Source: Megalobrama amblycephala (lineage: Eukaryota > Chordata > Actinopteri > Cypriniformes > Xenocyprididae). From it: a DNA stretch of 64,000 nucleotides. The position numbers and the translations under genes were made by a program. Positions within the stretch are counted from its first letter, which is position 1, and the number at the start of each line of letters is the position of its first letter. Below the pieces are notes generated by a model. That model saw only the letters and a program-made list of their open reading frames with translations. It did not search any database and was not told the DNA's origin. This document shows positions 53,706-63,921 of the stretch, piece after piece. The DNA is taken from positions 18,001,414-18,065,413 of the forward strand of contig NC_063052.1 of assembly GCF_018812025.1 (NCBI RefSeq), read 5' to 3'.

Positions 53706-54268
53706 TCTGCCAGCTCCATAGTCTCCATCACAAGGCTTAATAAATGCTGCTGCACTCTGACTTTGATTCTCCTTGTCTGTGAATTGCCATTAAGGTAATC
53801 CATTTTACTATACAATACAGAGAGGAATTTACAATACATCCATTTACAATACAGAGAGGAAACCAGGGGCAGAAATAGACATATGGTGTCTCCCCAAAAC
53901 TATTGGAACAGTCAAGTCATCATACACCAATTATATTTTGTTTTGAGATCAAAGTATGCATAATGGAAGAGAGTTTAGAATTTCAGCCTTTATTTCCTGA
54001 TATTTATATGCATTATATACAGTTATAAACTACATAAAATTGTATTACAAACTACATAAAGCCATAGCACTCTTTGTATTATACAAGCCAATTAGCCAAA
54101 TAACAAAACTATTGGGACATCTGACTAAAAGGTGTTTTCGTTACCTAGGATTTAAACAATAAATAGCTCTGAATGTCTACCCATGGTTTTGTCCCTCTGT
54201 TTCAGTTGTGAAGACTACATTTGTTGTTAAAAAGCATAAGCCAACATAAAGAGACAAGCCTGAACAGA
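53706..54268. other. Unassigned AT-rich sequence
   Basis: No gene. A short tandem duplication, tttacaatac(a)gagagga, lies at 53830-53860. Confidence 0.35.
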
Positions 54269-54380
54269 ATACTCAAATAAATATGTAACCATAGAAACAA
54301 ACTGACAGGGGACAGAGGAGAACTGAACCAATTAACAGATCAGAAGATAAACTAGGTAACACAGACATGAACAGAACTCA
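54269..54380. repeat. Direct repeat, copy 1
   Basis: cctgaacagaatactcaaat, then acaaactgacaggggacaga and gaggagaactgaacca. Same orientation and order as 55882-56000. Confidence 0.8.
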
Positions 54381-55165
54381 AAACGTGACAGTACCCTCTC
54401 CTCCGGAAGGTGTGTCCTTGTGCCATAATACATACATAGGGGTGGGAGTGTGGGATCCCTGGAGCCTGACAAGGAGCCGCTTAGGCAGAGTAGGAAGCCT
54501 CCAGGGTGGTGCTGGCAGTTCAAGCTCAGGGACGGCCTCCTTGGCCATGTATGACAGAGAGTGGGCATCTCAGGGAACCAGGGAGGTGCTGGCAGCTCTA
54601 GAATAGCCTCCTTGGCTGTGTATGAGAAAACAGTCAGCTCTGGTAACCAGGGAGGTGCTAGCAGCTCAGGGATGGCCTCCTTGGCCAAAAACATTTTCTT
54701 GGTAGGAGTTATGGCTTTGTGTGCAGCCCACACACACAAAATGGCCATAGCCATGATAGTCAGTGTTACATTCTCTGGGTTGAAGTCAGGGGCTGGAGTG
54801 GATGCTGGAGCAGACTCTGGAGCAGACTCAGGGACTGGAGCAAACTCTGGAGTGGACTCAGGGGCTGGAGCGGACTCTGGAGCAAACTCGGGCTGGAGCG
54901 GACTCTGGAGTGGACTCTGGAGTGGACTCTGGAGTGGACTCTGGAGTGGACTCTGGAGTGGACTCTGGAGTGGACTCTGGAGTGGACTCTGGAGTGGACT
55001 CAGGGCTGGAGCCATCTCTGGACTCTGGTCAGGGGCCGGAGCCATCATTGGACTCTGGTCAGGGGCTGGTGTGGACTTGTGTGCGGCCCAGACACACATA
55101 AAGGTGAGAGCCATAATAGATAATAGTGCACTGCTCTCTTGGTTGGTCTCTGGGATTTCCCTCAC
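54332..55165 (-). CDS. Proline-rich repeat ORF of a cyprinid retroelement-like repeat
   Basis: 277-residue open frame. The N-terminal part contains MALTFMCVWAAHKSTPAPDQ, then SPLQ repeats coded by a 12-bp tandem repeat, then APES/APAP repeats. The C-terminal part has PELLAPPWLPELTVFSYTAK and PELPAPPWFPE-like units. Such Pro-rich tails are multicopy in cyprinids and seem to belong to mobile elements. Overlapping long frames on the other strand are products of the 12-bp repeat. Confidence 0.45.
   Translation of the reverse strand: MREIPETNQESSALLSIMALTFMCVWAAHKSTPAPDQSPMMAPAPDQSPEMAPALSPLQSPLQSPLQSPLQSPLQSPLQSPLQSPLQSPLQPEFAPESAPAPESTPEFAPVPESAPESAPASTPAPDFNPENVTLTIMAMAILCVWAAHKAITPTKKMFLAKEAIPELLAPPWLPELTVFSYTAKEAILELPAPPWFPEMPTLCHTWPRRPSLSLNCQHHPGGFLLCLSGSLSGSRDPTLPPLCMYYGTRTHLPEERVLSRFEFCSCLCYLVYLLIC
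54890..55005. repeat. 12-bp tandem repeat ctggagtggact
   Basis: About nine nearly perfect units. Because the unit is a multiple of three and lacks stops, several frames on both strands stay open, giving SGVD-type peptides on the + strand and SPLQ-type on the - strand. Confidence 0.95.
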
Positions 55166-55881
55166 AGGAATGGACTCGGAACTTTACTCAATGAAGTGGA
55201 CACGGGCAGATCTCTCACTGGAAGCACTGTGACCACTGGAATTGGCAAAGCTGTAATCCTTGGAGCAGGAGTCCTTATCACTGCTGCTAGATCCATTTTT
55301 GTGGGTCTGTCGATATGTCTATGCGCAGCAGTCTTTATTACAAATAAACTCAACTAACAGAAATACTCAGGAATCTTCAGGACTTCAAAACAAGAACAGA
55401 ACAACCAGGCTGTAAGGGCACTGAAGCGGCGTTAGAATCCATGTGCAGTGTTTTATTACAATCCACAGCAAACAAAGCCAAATCGACAGGCAAGGACATA
55501 AACAAGAGGCAGGCAGAGGTTCAAACACAATAAGGCAGTCCAATCCAAACAACAGAACAAAAGGGTAATCCGAGAAGCAGAAACAGAATCAACAGGCAAT
55601 GGTCATAACAGAATGGCAAAACAATCAATGAAGGGGCAGGTAAACTGGCAATACTTTGCAGTGAAGTGATGGCCTGGCCATGCTTAAATGTCTATCAAAC
55701 AGGATGTAACCAGTGAAGCAGAGGGAGCGGCACACAGTCAGTACTTGGGAGAGGGCTCCCTCTGCTGGCGTGGCGTTACACTGGCAAAATAGCAACATTG
55801 ACAGACAACGTCGACAGGACTAAACACAGGCTTAAATACATAGGCAAATAGGGGAGCTAACAAGAAAATAGACGAGACACA
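55166..55881. other. Repeat-type sequence, no gene
   Basis: A-rich top strand with ttttattacaatccacagca near 55452, a layout like a transcribed dispersed repeat on the minus strand. No coding features. Confidence 0.35.
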
Positions 55882-56000
55882 CCTGAACAGAATACTCAAC
55901 TCAATATGTAACCATTGAAACAAACTGACAGGGGATAGAGGAGAACTGAACCAATGAACAGATTAGAAGATAAATTAGGAAACATACATGAACAGAACTG
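55882..56000. repeat. Direct repeat, copy 2
   Basis: cctgaacagaatactcaact, then acaaactgacaggggataga and gaggagaactgaacca; partner of 54269-54380. The pair could be fragments of LTRs or two insertions of one repeat. Confidence 0.8.
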
Positions 56001-56211
56001 CAACTCAGGATCTAAAAAACCTAGAGAAGGGACAAAAAAATGAGTAACGAAAAAAGTTTTTGCACTGGTAAATACTGTATGATTAGAGTTCACTGACAAC
56101 TACAAAATTAACTTTAAAAGTCTGTAATTAATTAAATATAACCATTTTTTCTATGTACAGGGCAGAGGTGGAACAACTATTCAGGGCAGTGCAGAATGTA
56201 CTTGTTATTAG

Positions 56212-56440
56212 GGATGTGCACAAGTCCTTGAGTACTCGGACGTGACTGTGACAATCTATCATGAAAACGACAATCGTCTTGACTTAAAAAATATCTATTT
56301 TTATATATGTCACAATATGAGGTAAATCTGGCACTGATAAAGTAGATGAAAATACAGTTAAGTGCAAGATGTGCAGCGCCAATCTGTCATATCATAATGA
56401 GAATACTATAGAATGTTGTGATTTCTTTGTGCTTTAGTTG
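56212..56440 (+). mobile_element. hAT remnant with BED-type zinc finger fragment
   Basis: Begins tagggatgtgcacaagtcct, an hAT-like terminus. It then encodes DKVDENTVKCKMCSANLSYH (56337-56396), which fits the Cys-X2-Cys half and following region of BED fingers found at the N-terminus of hAT transposases. The rest is missing. Confidence 0.55.
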
Positions 56441-56469
56441 CTGTATTTCAGTGTATTGTGGGAGGAGCA

Positions 56470-56720
56470 CATCCACAACTGTTCACATCATGACTGCCAA
56501 GCCAGAGCTTGTTCACGTCATGGCCGACACACCCAATTCAAGTTATGTCAGTTACGTTCTTAATGTCATGGCCCCCATATCAATGACCATCAAGCCTGAG
56601 CCTTGTCACATCATGGCCGCCAAGCCTGAGCCTTGTTACGTCATGGCCGCCACACCAGGGCCTCATCACGTCATGGCCACCACACCAGAGCCTCTTCACA
56701 TTCTGTTACTCAGACTCTGA
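56470..56720 (+). pseudogene. HVMAATPEP-type repeat ORF fragment
   Basis: Encodes repeated units such as HIMAAKPEPCYVMAATPGPH and HVMATTPEP. Same style as the second half of 52920-53705. Probably part of the same mobile-element protein family. Confidence 0.45.
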
Positions 56721-57469
56721 TTGTCTGGCCTCCGTAATGGATCATGGACCTGTTTCTCCTGTGGTTACTTACCTGAGTGAGATCATTATCCTTCATGTTA
56801 AGTGCTGTTTATTTTATATTTTATAAAGCATCTGGTTTATCTGTTTGCTTGGTTACCTGAGTGTTGTGTCAGAAAAGAGCTGTACAAAAGTGCATGCAAG
56901 GAGGCAAGAAGATTCCTGGGTGCAGGCAAGGAGAGTTGAAGCCTGGATCTATGTGCAAAGCAGTATTAAATAAAAATGAAACACTCTGAAGCACAAGGAA
57001 ACCCCAAATGCAAAGCAAACCAACAATAGATAAGATGAGAAAAGGCAAAGAACTGAATCAAACAAGAGGTATAAATACACAGGCTAAATGAAGTATAATG
57101 CTGCATTTAATTTACCTTGGAAGTGGGATGTTGGAATGACATCACACCCGAGTTGACCACTTTCCAGTAAACAAGTTGGAAAACTAAGATGGACCCCCCT
57201 CTTTTGGAATACAAACACATAAAAAAATCTTTATTTTGCACAGCGGTATTTTCCACAAATAGAGGTTAGATAGTACTACTGTATGTGCACCACTGAGTTT
57301 ATTGAGACAAAGACAAACAGTCTTACACTTACACTCATACACTGAGCAGTCATATTGGATTCTGAAGTCGGGTTGATTCCCAGGGGAGTTTCCCAGTCGC
57401 AACTCCGACTTGTTCAAAAAGAGCCAAACCTACAGACTATAAGTGACAAAAGCACTAAAACAGGGGTGT
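56721..57469. other. Unassigned, includes a probable MITE around 57112-57425
   Basis: 57112-57425 contains ggaagtgggatgttggaatg and, toward the other end, cccagtcgcaactccgacttg, which looks like a decayed inverted-repeat element. The boundaries are unclear. No gene. Confidence 0.35.
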
Positions 57470-57625
57470 CAAACTCAGCTCCTGAAGGGCTACAAACCTA
57501 CAGAGTTTAGTTCCAACCCTGCTTCAACACACATACCTGTAGTTTTCAAATAAGACTAAATGACTTAATTAGCTGGATCAGGCATTTAATTAAGGTTGCA
57601 GCTAAACTCTGCAGCAGGGTTGTCA
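57470..57625. mobile_element. MITE fragment, 'ggtgtcaaactcagctcctg' family
   Basis: Contains gggtgtcaaactcagctcct, cagagtttagttccaaccct, ttaattagctggatcaggca and agctaaactctgcagcaggg. Same group as 3718-4473 and 34565-34842. Confidence 0.65.
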
Positions 57626-57647
57626 AAAGTACAGACTTCGGTACTGT

Positions 57648-57890
57648 AGCAAATTAGCTCAAAAGAAATATGAATAATTAATTATAACGAAATATAATTA
57701 ATTATAAATATTTGGATTAGTTTCAGACTGTAGCAGAATTAATTTTACGATTATTTAATCAGCTCATCCAAGCAAACAGACAGCAAAATCAGTTATCAAT
57801 TCTATGAAACAAATTATCTTCCTGGCCAAGAAAGAGTAACTTTTTCCAACAATATAAAGTACTAGCAGGGTAATAGCATGTAGCTAGATC
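57648..57890. repeat. Fragment related to the LTR-like block at 36690
   Basis: Starts tgtagcaaattagctcaaaa as at 36690 and shares ttctatgaaa further on. The remainder is AT-rich and differs. Confidence 0.5.
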
Positions 57891-57900
57891 AAAACGTTTA

Positions 57901-58661
57901 AGGTCAGATAGAATTTGTTGAAGCATCGAAAATACATTTTGGTCCAAAAATAACAAAAACTATGACTTCATTCAGCATTGTCTTCTCTTCCAGAATCCTT
58001 TCCATTGAATTGATTCCATTAAATTGATTCCATTGAATCCTGTGTGGTTCACGACTCCGCAGTGACGCTGCTGATGTAAGACGCTGCTGACGTGTTATCT
58101 GGTGCGCCCGAGCTTCATTTACAGTCTGAGGGAGACACATGCTGTATTCAAGCTATTCTATATTGTTTGTATTTTGGTATTGCTATATTTTTTAAAATGG
58201 TGCGTAAGTGTGCATGTCGCGGATGTCCTAATCGCCAAAAACAACCACGGCGACGTAAAAGTGCATTACCAACGCCGACAGATGAAAGGATTCAATAGAT
58301 TCAATTCAATGGAATCAATTCAATGGAATCAATTCAATGGAAAGGATTCCGGAAGAGAAGACAATGCTGAATAAAGTCGTAGTTTTTGTTATTTTTAGAC
58401 CAAAATGTATTTTCGATGCTTCAAAAAATTCTAACTAACCCACTGATGTCACATGGACTACATTGATGATGTTTTTATTACCTTTCTGGACATGGACAGT
58501 ATACTGTACATACATTTTCAATGGAGGGACAGAAAGCTCTCGGACTAAATCTAAAATATCATAAGCTGTGTTCCGAAGATGAACAAAGGTCTTACGGGTT
58601 TGGAAAGACATGAGGGTGAGTCATTAATGACATAATTTTCATTTTTGGGTGAACTAACCCT
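57901..58661. mobile_element. Foldback element with THAP-like frame inside
   Basis: The arms at 57917-58040 and 58295-58425 are inverted (gaagcatcgaaaatacattt against aaatgtattttcgatgcttc; gcattgtcttctcttcc against ggaagagaagacaatgc). The right side continues into a TTAA MITE terminus ending tttttgggtgaactaaccct (TTAA at 58662-58665). The left side lacks the equivalent, so it is truncated. ATTCAATGGA-like repeats sit inside both arms. Confidence 0.75.
58197..58298 (+). pseudogene. THAP-domain-like start inside the foldback
   Basis: A short frame, MVRKCACRGCPNRQKQPRRR and a few more residues. The opening with Cys-X-Cys-X2-Cys fits the start of THAP zinc fingers (Cys-X2-4-Cys near the N-terminus), found in P-element-type transposases and host THAP proteins. 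The rest of the domain is absent. Confidence 0.4.
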
Positions 58662-58665
58662 TTAA

Positions 58666-59589
58666 AGGCCCTATCAGTTCACACCCATTTCGGTGAGGTG
58701 ACTAGTTAACGAATAAAAATGAGACTAAATGTGGTTTACAAAATAAAAACTATATGGAATAAAACAACTGTTGCTTATTACAATTGCATTTATATAAATC
58801 TATGAGCATGGAAACTAAAAACAAACAAACCTGCTCTTTCTCGTGAATGCAGGACCGCCATCATCCTCTTCCTCAGCTCTTTGTTTGCAGATCGGAATGT
58901 TGATCGTCAAAGTTTAATGCAGCATAACACTCGAGATCCATATAAATGTTCTCTGTCAACTCAGGGTTGATTCGGGAATTTTGCAATTAACTCATGCACC
59001 TGAAAGTGAGTCAGTGGAGGCCTATATAGACAGATTGTGCGAAGAGGTTAGAAAGTACCCTCATTTGTACAACTCAGCATGAAAGAATACAAATATATTT
59101 ACATGGGTTGTAACATGGGTTGGTGAGAGATTGCTAAAAACTGCATATGTGTCAAACGCCTGTGTATGCATATAAGTCAAGTGAAGTATACTTTGGAAGG
59201 CTGTGCGTTTGACTGTGTGCACGCATATAAAAACGAAGTATACCCAGGGCTTAAATCTCTTAATTAGATTATGCGACTTTAGCTGGGGTTTCACAGGCGG
59301 GGTCACATATGGTTATAGTTAGGGGTTAGTATTTGCTTCAGCATTGTGGTTGGGTTTTTTCTCAACTTAATGCAAATTTTAAAGCTCCTCTGTTCTTTGT
59401 CTAGCCTACTTTCAAAACTACTTTGAAACTGTAAAACTACAAGTGACAATTTCAAGCTTGAACAGATACATTTACGTTAAATCTAAACTAAAAAAAGAAA
59501 AGAAAAAAACTTTAGTATCATAATATAGTATAGGCTACTTTAGTATCATAACATGATTGTGCATTGTTTTAACCACTTTGAAACTGTGA
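58666..59589. other. Intergenic, with MADF-like remnant
   Basis: A plus-strand segment at 59014-59079 reads VEAYIDRLCEEVRKYPHLYN, resembling the opening of MADF (Myb/SANT-like) domains carried by Harbinger-type elements. A stop follows three codons later. Nothing else was recognised. Confidence 0.4.
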
Positions 59590-59932
59590 ATCGCAAAGCA
59601 GTTAAATTCATTCAAAGAACTAGTAAGCTTTTTTCTCCCATTACTGCGTTGCCATATAAAGTGTTGATCATTTACAAGTCTTAAAGTTAAGAAAGTTCGG
59701 TAGCGAGAAAAGTAAGCAACAATGTCTGTGCTGTTATGGTTGTAACTTTCACAAACGCACCATTTTAGCTACATTCTTTAGGACTCTTATTTTGGAAAAC
59801 ACCAACACAGGTCCCTTATTTTAACCACAGTCTGTAGGACTTTTATATTGGAAAACACCAATGCGTGTCGCTTATTTTGAATCTCACATATGTTGTTGCT
59901 GATTTTGCATGCTGAGCTACTGCACCGGGAAA
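59590..59932 (+). promoter_or_regulatory. Presumed promoter/5' UTR of the SRSF gene
   Basis: The 340 bp before the start codon contain no transposon. Two diverged copies of a block of about 55 bp (taggactcttattttggaaa then acaccaa, near 59779; taggacttttatattggaaa then acaccaa, near 59832) lie in tandem. The transcription start site cannot be placed. Confidence 0.4.
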
Positions 59933-60039
59933 ATGTCTCGAGTTTACGTGGGAAAATTGAGCTATCGCGCCAGAGAGAAAGATGTAGAAAGGTTTTTTAA
60001 AGGCTATGGGAAGATACTGGAAGTTGACCTGAAAAATGG
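59933..60039 (+). CDS. srsf4: SRSF exon 1 (coding part)
   Basis: The start ATG is chosen because it gives MSRVYVGKL, the usual family N-terminus. The exon ends two bases into a Gly codon at ggtaagt. Encodes the first beta strand and helix of RRM1. Confidence 0.93.
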
Positions 60040-60416
60040 GTAAGTAATATACTCTTTATACGAGCAAATTAAACGTGCAGCCGGAACAGCGATTGAGTCA
60101 TTAAGAAGGATAAACTGTTTGTTCTTGTGCTCCACATGATTTAAAAGAGAGCTAAATTATGAATTCACTAGCAGCATTACTAATGAATTACGCATAAAAA
60201 TATATTTGAAAATTGTATCGGCTTTTAATCAGTCATTTTAAATATATTTTTTGCTGTTTTAGCATAGCATGCTATTGCTAACCTCCATTGTTTCCAGGCT
60301 GGCCTAGACTGAGTTTCTACATTTTGTCTTTTTTGTCCCATTCACTAAAAACTAACTCATGTTGATATGTATTTTATTATACAGGTACCATATGGTCTGG
60401 GCCCCTCGTGAAAATG

Positions 60417-60453
<37 letters not shown>

Positions 60454-63306
60454 AATTTTTTTTTTTTTAAACAAATTTTATTACCAGCAATTTGAGTTAA
60501 GAGTTTGATTAAAAACGTTAATTGAAAACGAGAATATTAATAACAGCAGCATTCGAGTTGAATGATCGTCAAACGTGTCGAGTTTAAATGCTGTTCATTA
60601 CATTTTCAGTGTGGTCTCTCTTTTTTTTTTTTTTCTTTTTTTTCTTTTTTTTTCTTCTTTTTACCCTGGTATATGTTTATAAGGGTGATATTTCATTTTG
60701 TCTATATGCAATTTTTTCGATTCTTGCTATTTTATTTACATATATTGTTAATAAAAATACGTAATGGATGGAAATCATAGTTCACGGTTTTAACTAATGC
60801 ATATGGCTGTGTTAAAGAAAAAAAAGAAAAAAACATAGGCGCGAACCTTTTGATATGTCCCGCCTAAACTTAGTGTTTCAAGAGGAAATATGTTAATACA
60901 ACATAAAACTGTGCTTAGAAAGCTATTTCATGACTTTACATTAAATTAGACTATATAGGGTAACAAGTGTAACCAAGGGAATGGCTGAAAAAGCTAATTT
61001 GATTATTAGACAACTGGCCGAGGTGAAAAAAAAGTACACTTCCAAAATACTATCTCTGTATTAAAAAATGTATTTAGTTACCACTTGCATTACACTAACA
61101 CAGAGATAGTATGTTAAATGCACATTTTAGTTCATATTCATGGTGTCTCAAAATAGCACAGTTGAGTACACTTATATGTTCTTATTATCTTAAGAAATAC
61201 TAAAGAATTTTTAGTATATTATGTACAAAATTGGTGTGTGAAAATAGAGCGCTTTAAGTACATTATGGAAGTGTAACATTTCACATGCATAATTTTCCTT
61301 AAAGCTCATAAATCCTATCTATCTCTTTAGATATGGCTTTGTAGAGTTTGATGACCCCCGTGATGCAGATGATGCTGTGTACGATTTGAACGGCAAAGAT
61401 CTTTGTGGGAAGAGAGTGATAGTGGAGCATACCATAGGACAGCGCCGTGATGGAGGAAACAGATCTGGAAGAAGTAAGATATTAATTTACCCGCTCTTAC
61501 AGAATACTATATACCACATATTATTTCTTTTGCATATTAATTTCTATTTCTTTGGTAGATGTTAGATTGTGCAAACAAATTCTTTTTTTTCAGGCTTCTC
61601 AGCTGAAGAGTTTGGTGCTCAGCATGCTCATTATGATTTTTAATCACTATACCAAAATTAGTTGTTTTCAGAATTAATGTTTCAAGTGATGTCACTACAG
61701 GTCAATAGGTAAAGAAGATAGTTTCTGACATTGTTTCCACAGTTCCATCCACAACTCTGTCGAGTAAGACACTGATGGTTTAAAAACAGTGAATCACTTG
61801 TCCTTAGGCATGTTAATGTCATCATTGATTTGTTTTTGTTGTTTTTTTCATCTTCACATTGACTCATTTGATCTAAAAACAGAATAGAACAGCATGTTTG
61901 AGAGTGTCTGGTCTCTCTATGAGAAGCCTGAAAATTGTATGTTTGGAAATTTCCTTTGTAACATCATATGCAGTAACTGTTTAACTTTGTAGGGAGCGAT
62001 ATTGTTTGGATCGTAATCTTTACAATGTTATTGATGGGTGATTCTTCAATTGGGAGTATCTTTCTGTCCTTGGAGCAAAATAACAAATGGCATACTTTTT
62101 AGAAAAAAATAATAAAAGAGATCTGCCTCAAGTAAGTTTCTCAAGTGTCCCTAAATGAAGAATCACCCTGAAAAACGTTTAGTAATTCTAAATATTGTAA
62201 TTTCTGCTTCACTATATGCAGATATCCATTATTGCAATATAACTGATTTTCTTTTCATTTTTTTTTTTAAATGAAATAACTTTTTAATTCAAAATAATGT
62301 CAAAGCTAGAAATTTAACCCTCAATGTTTTATTAAAAGAGTCTGACCGCCTGCCCCTTTTGCTGGCCATGGTGTCCCCCTTCCCATGCGTGTGGCTCTTT
62401 GACCAAACTGGGCCCCTGGGCAGACCATTAAAGCGAGCCAATGTGAATGAGGACCGCTTTTCCCATTAAGCCGGGTGGTGAGGATACCAATGGGTTTAGG
62501 AGATGTGGGTTGAGCTCTTTTAGGTGCCTGTAATATGTTTTGGTTTTATTTCTTTCCACATTTTCTTTTTCCCCTGTTAAATCTTTTAAATTTAAGTACA
62601 GCGTAAGTATGTTATTTGGTGCAATATTTTAGAGCAAATCTGTCTATTAAAGTGATATTTCACCTAATAATGATTGTCATCATTTACTCACCCTTATGTC
62701 ATTCCAAACCTATATGACTTATGCAGAACACACAAGATATTTTGAAATATGATTCACTTATTGTTTGTCCAGACAGTTTGTCCAGTTTTGGACCCCACTG
62801 ACTGACTGAAGGAAAAAAAAACACAAAAAAAACACAAAAAAAACATGCTTTTGTATAGACTTTTCTCCAACATATCGTCTTTTGTGTTACACAGACATGT
62901 GGGTGAATAAATAATTCATTTTTGGGTGAAATGTCCAAAATTTCAGAGGGTAAAATTCAGTTTGTAATGTATTACACACTAGTAGAAGAAAATCCAGTTT
63001 CTTAAACCATTCCTTTTTTTTTTTTTTTTTTTTCTTGAAATTTACAGATTTTTGTAGATGTTATAAGTTCTTTGTTTAAAGTTTAATCTTTTAGTGTTTC
63101 TGTGTGAAATCCACAAAGACTTAAAGGCTAGTGTAGATACTTCATTGTCTTTTACCAATCCTGAATCATATACATCTTATTCTCGTCATTTTTAAGGTAA
63201 TCGTTATGGGCGTGGAGGAGGGGACAGGTACGGCCCACCTACACGCACGGATTACAGGCTGATTGTGGAAAATCTGTCTAGTCGTTGCAGCTGGCAGGAC
63301 CTGAAG
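59933..63306 (+). CDS. srsf4: Serine/arginine-rich splicing factor, SRSF4/SRSF6 group (first three coding exons)
   Basis: SR proteins bind exonic enhancers and recruit the spliceosome in the nucleus. Three exons (59933-60039, 61331-61473, 63197-63306) join in phase. RRM1 begins [20 protein letters not shown] (RNP2 is VYVGKL) and continues with [16 protein letters not shown], then RNP1 GYGFVEF and [21 protein letters not shown] short Gly/Arg linker follows ([20 protein letters not shown]), then RRM2 begins at [25 protein letters not shown] is the signature of the second, pseudo-RRM of this group. ILEVDLKNG and LNGKDLCG favour SRSF4 over SRSF5, but SRSF6 cannot be excluded. The remainder of RRM2 and the RS domain lie beyond the window. 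No transposon interrupts the exons. Confidence 0.9.
60040..61330. other. SRSF intron 1
   Basis: AT-rich intron with T homopolymers (60418-60449, 60469-60478 and tracts at 60620-60660). No mobile element with clear ends was seen. Confidence 0.6.
61331..61473 (+). CDS. srsf4: SRSF exon 2, RNP1 of RRM1
   Basis: Acceptor atctctttag, donor gtaaga. Encodes [20 protein letters not shown] then [13 protein letters not shown] and the start of the linker. The last base begins a Ser codon. Confidence 0.95.
61594..61708 (+). CDS. Candidate poison cassette exon of the SRSF gene
   Basis: In intron 2, a strong acceptor (tctttttttt then cag) precedes 115 nt ending at ag|gtaaag. Spliced to exon 2 it would continue in frame as [16 protein letters not shown] and then stop at TAA. 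SR-protein genes of this group are known to carry such unproductive exons in this intron. Inclusion would trigger nonsense-mediated decay. Predicted from sequence only. Confidence 0.5.
61709..63196. other. SRSF intron 2, remainder
   Basis: Contains a GC-richer block at 62340-62480 in an AT-rich intron, and a MITE-like pair of ends (catttactcacccttatgtca near 62680 and catttttgggtgaaatgtcc near 62916) marking a decayed TTAA-family element at about 62650-62935. A poly-T tract lies at 63017-63033. Confidence 0.5.
63197..63306 (+). CDS. srsf4: SRSF exon 3, linker and start of RRM2
   Basis: Acceptor tttttaag, donor gtacaa. Encodes [20 protein letters not shown] and [16 protein letters not shown]. 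Phase 0 at the 3' end. The following exon is outside the window. Confidence 0.94.
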
Positions 63307-63771
63307 GTACAAAAACATACTAGTTTTAGTTGTCTTATGTTTGCTAAAGTGAATATCACTGTTACTATTTCTTATGCTTAGGGTTAGGGATTTGAACAAA
63401 CCCCTGACTCAAAGACATGAATGACTCTGCTTGTTGAGGAGAGGTGTGCTATTAAGATTTTTACTGTAGGATGATAAAATGGATAAAAACGGAAAAAAAG
63501 CCATAGACTTGCATCGAAAGAGTGTCCTTAATCCAGAATATTGCATATTCTAGAGACCAGAATATTACAGAGATAAGAGGATGGGCTTTTTATCTTGGGA
63601 CAATTTTTTTTATCTTTCTAGCAAGTTCAACCACTCATAACCAGTTCAACCACAAGTTCAAACACCCTAGCAACTACATAGCAAAATGCTAAAACACCTT
63701 AGCATCATGGTGGTGAGTTATTGCACAAGCAAGCACCACTCACTTTTTCTTAAAAATAAATAAATAAATAA

Positions 63772-63921
<150 letters not shown>

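Noticed and set aside
53306..53839. 177-codon minus-strand frame
   Set aside because: Mirror of the KMAA/TPE repeat of the plus-strand gag-like frame.
54561..55232. 223-codon plus-strand frame with GLWS/SGVD repeats
   Set aside because: A consequence of the stop-free 12-bp repeat; the minus-strand Pro-rich frame is the one that resembles a known repeat protein style.
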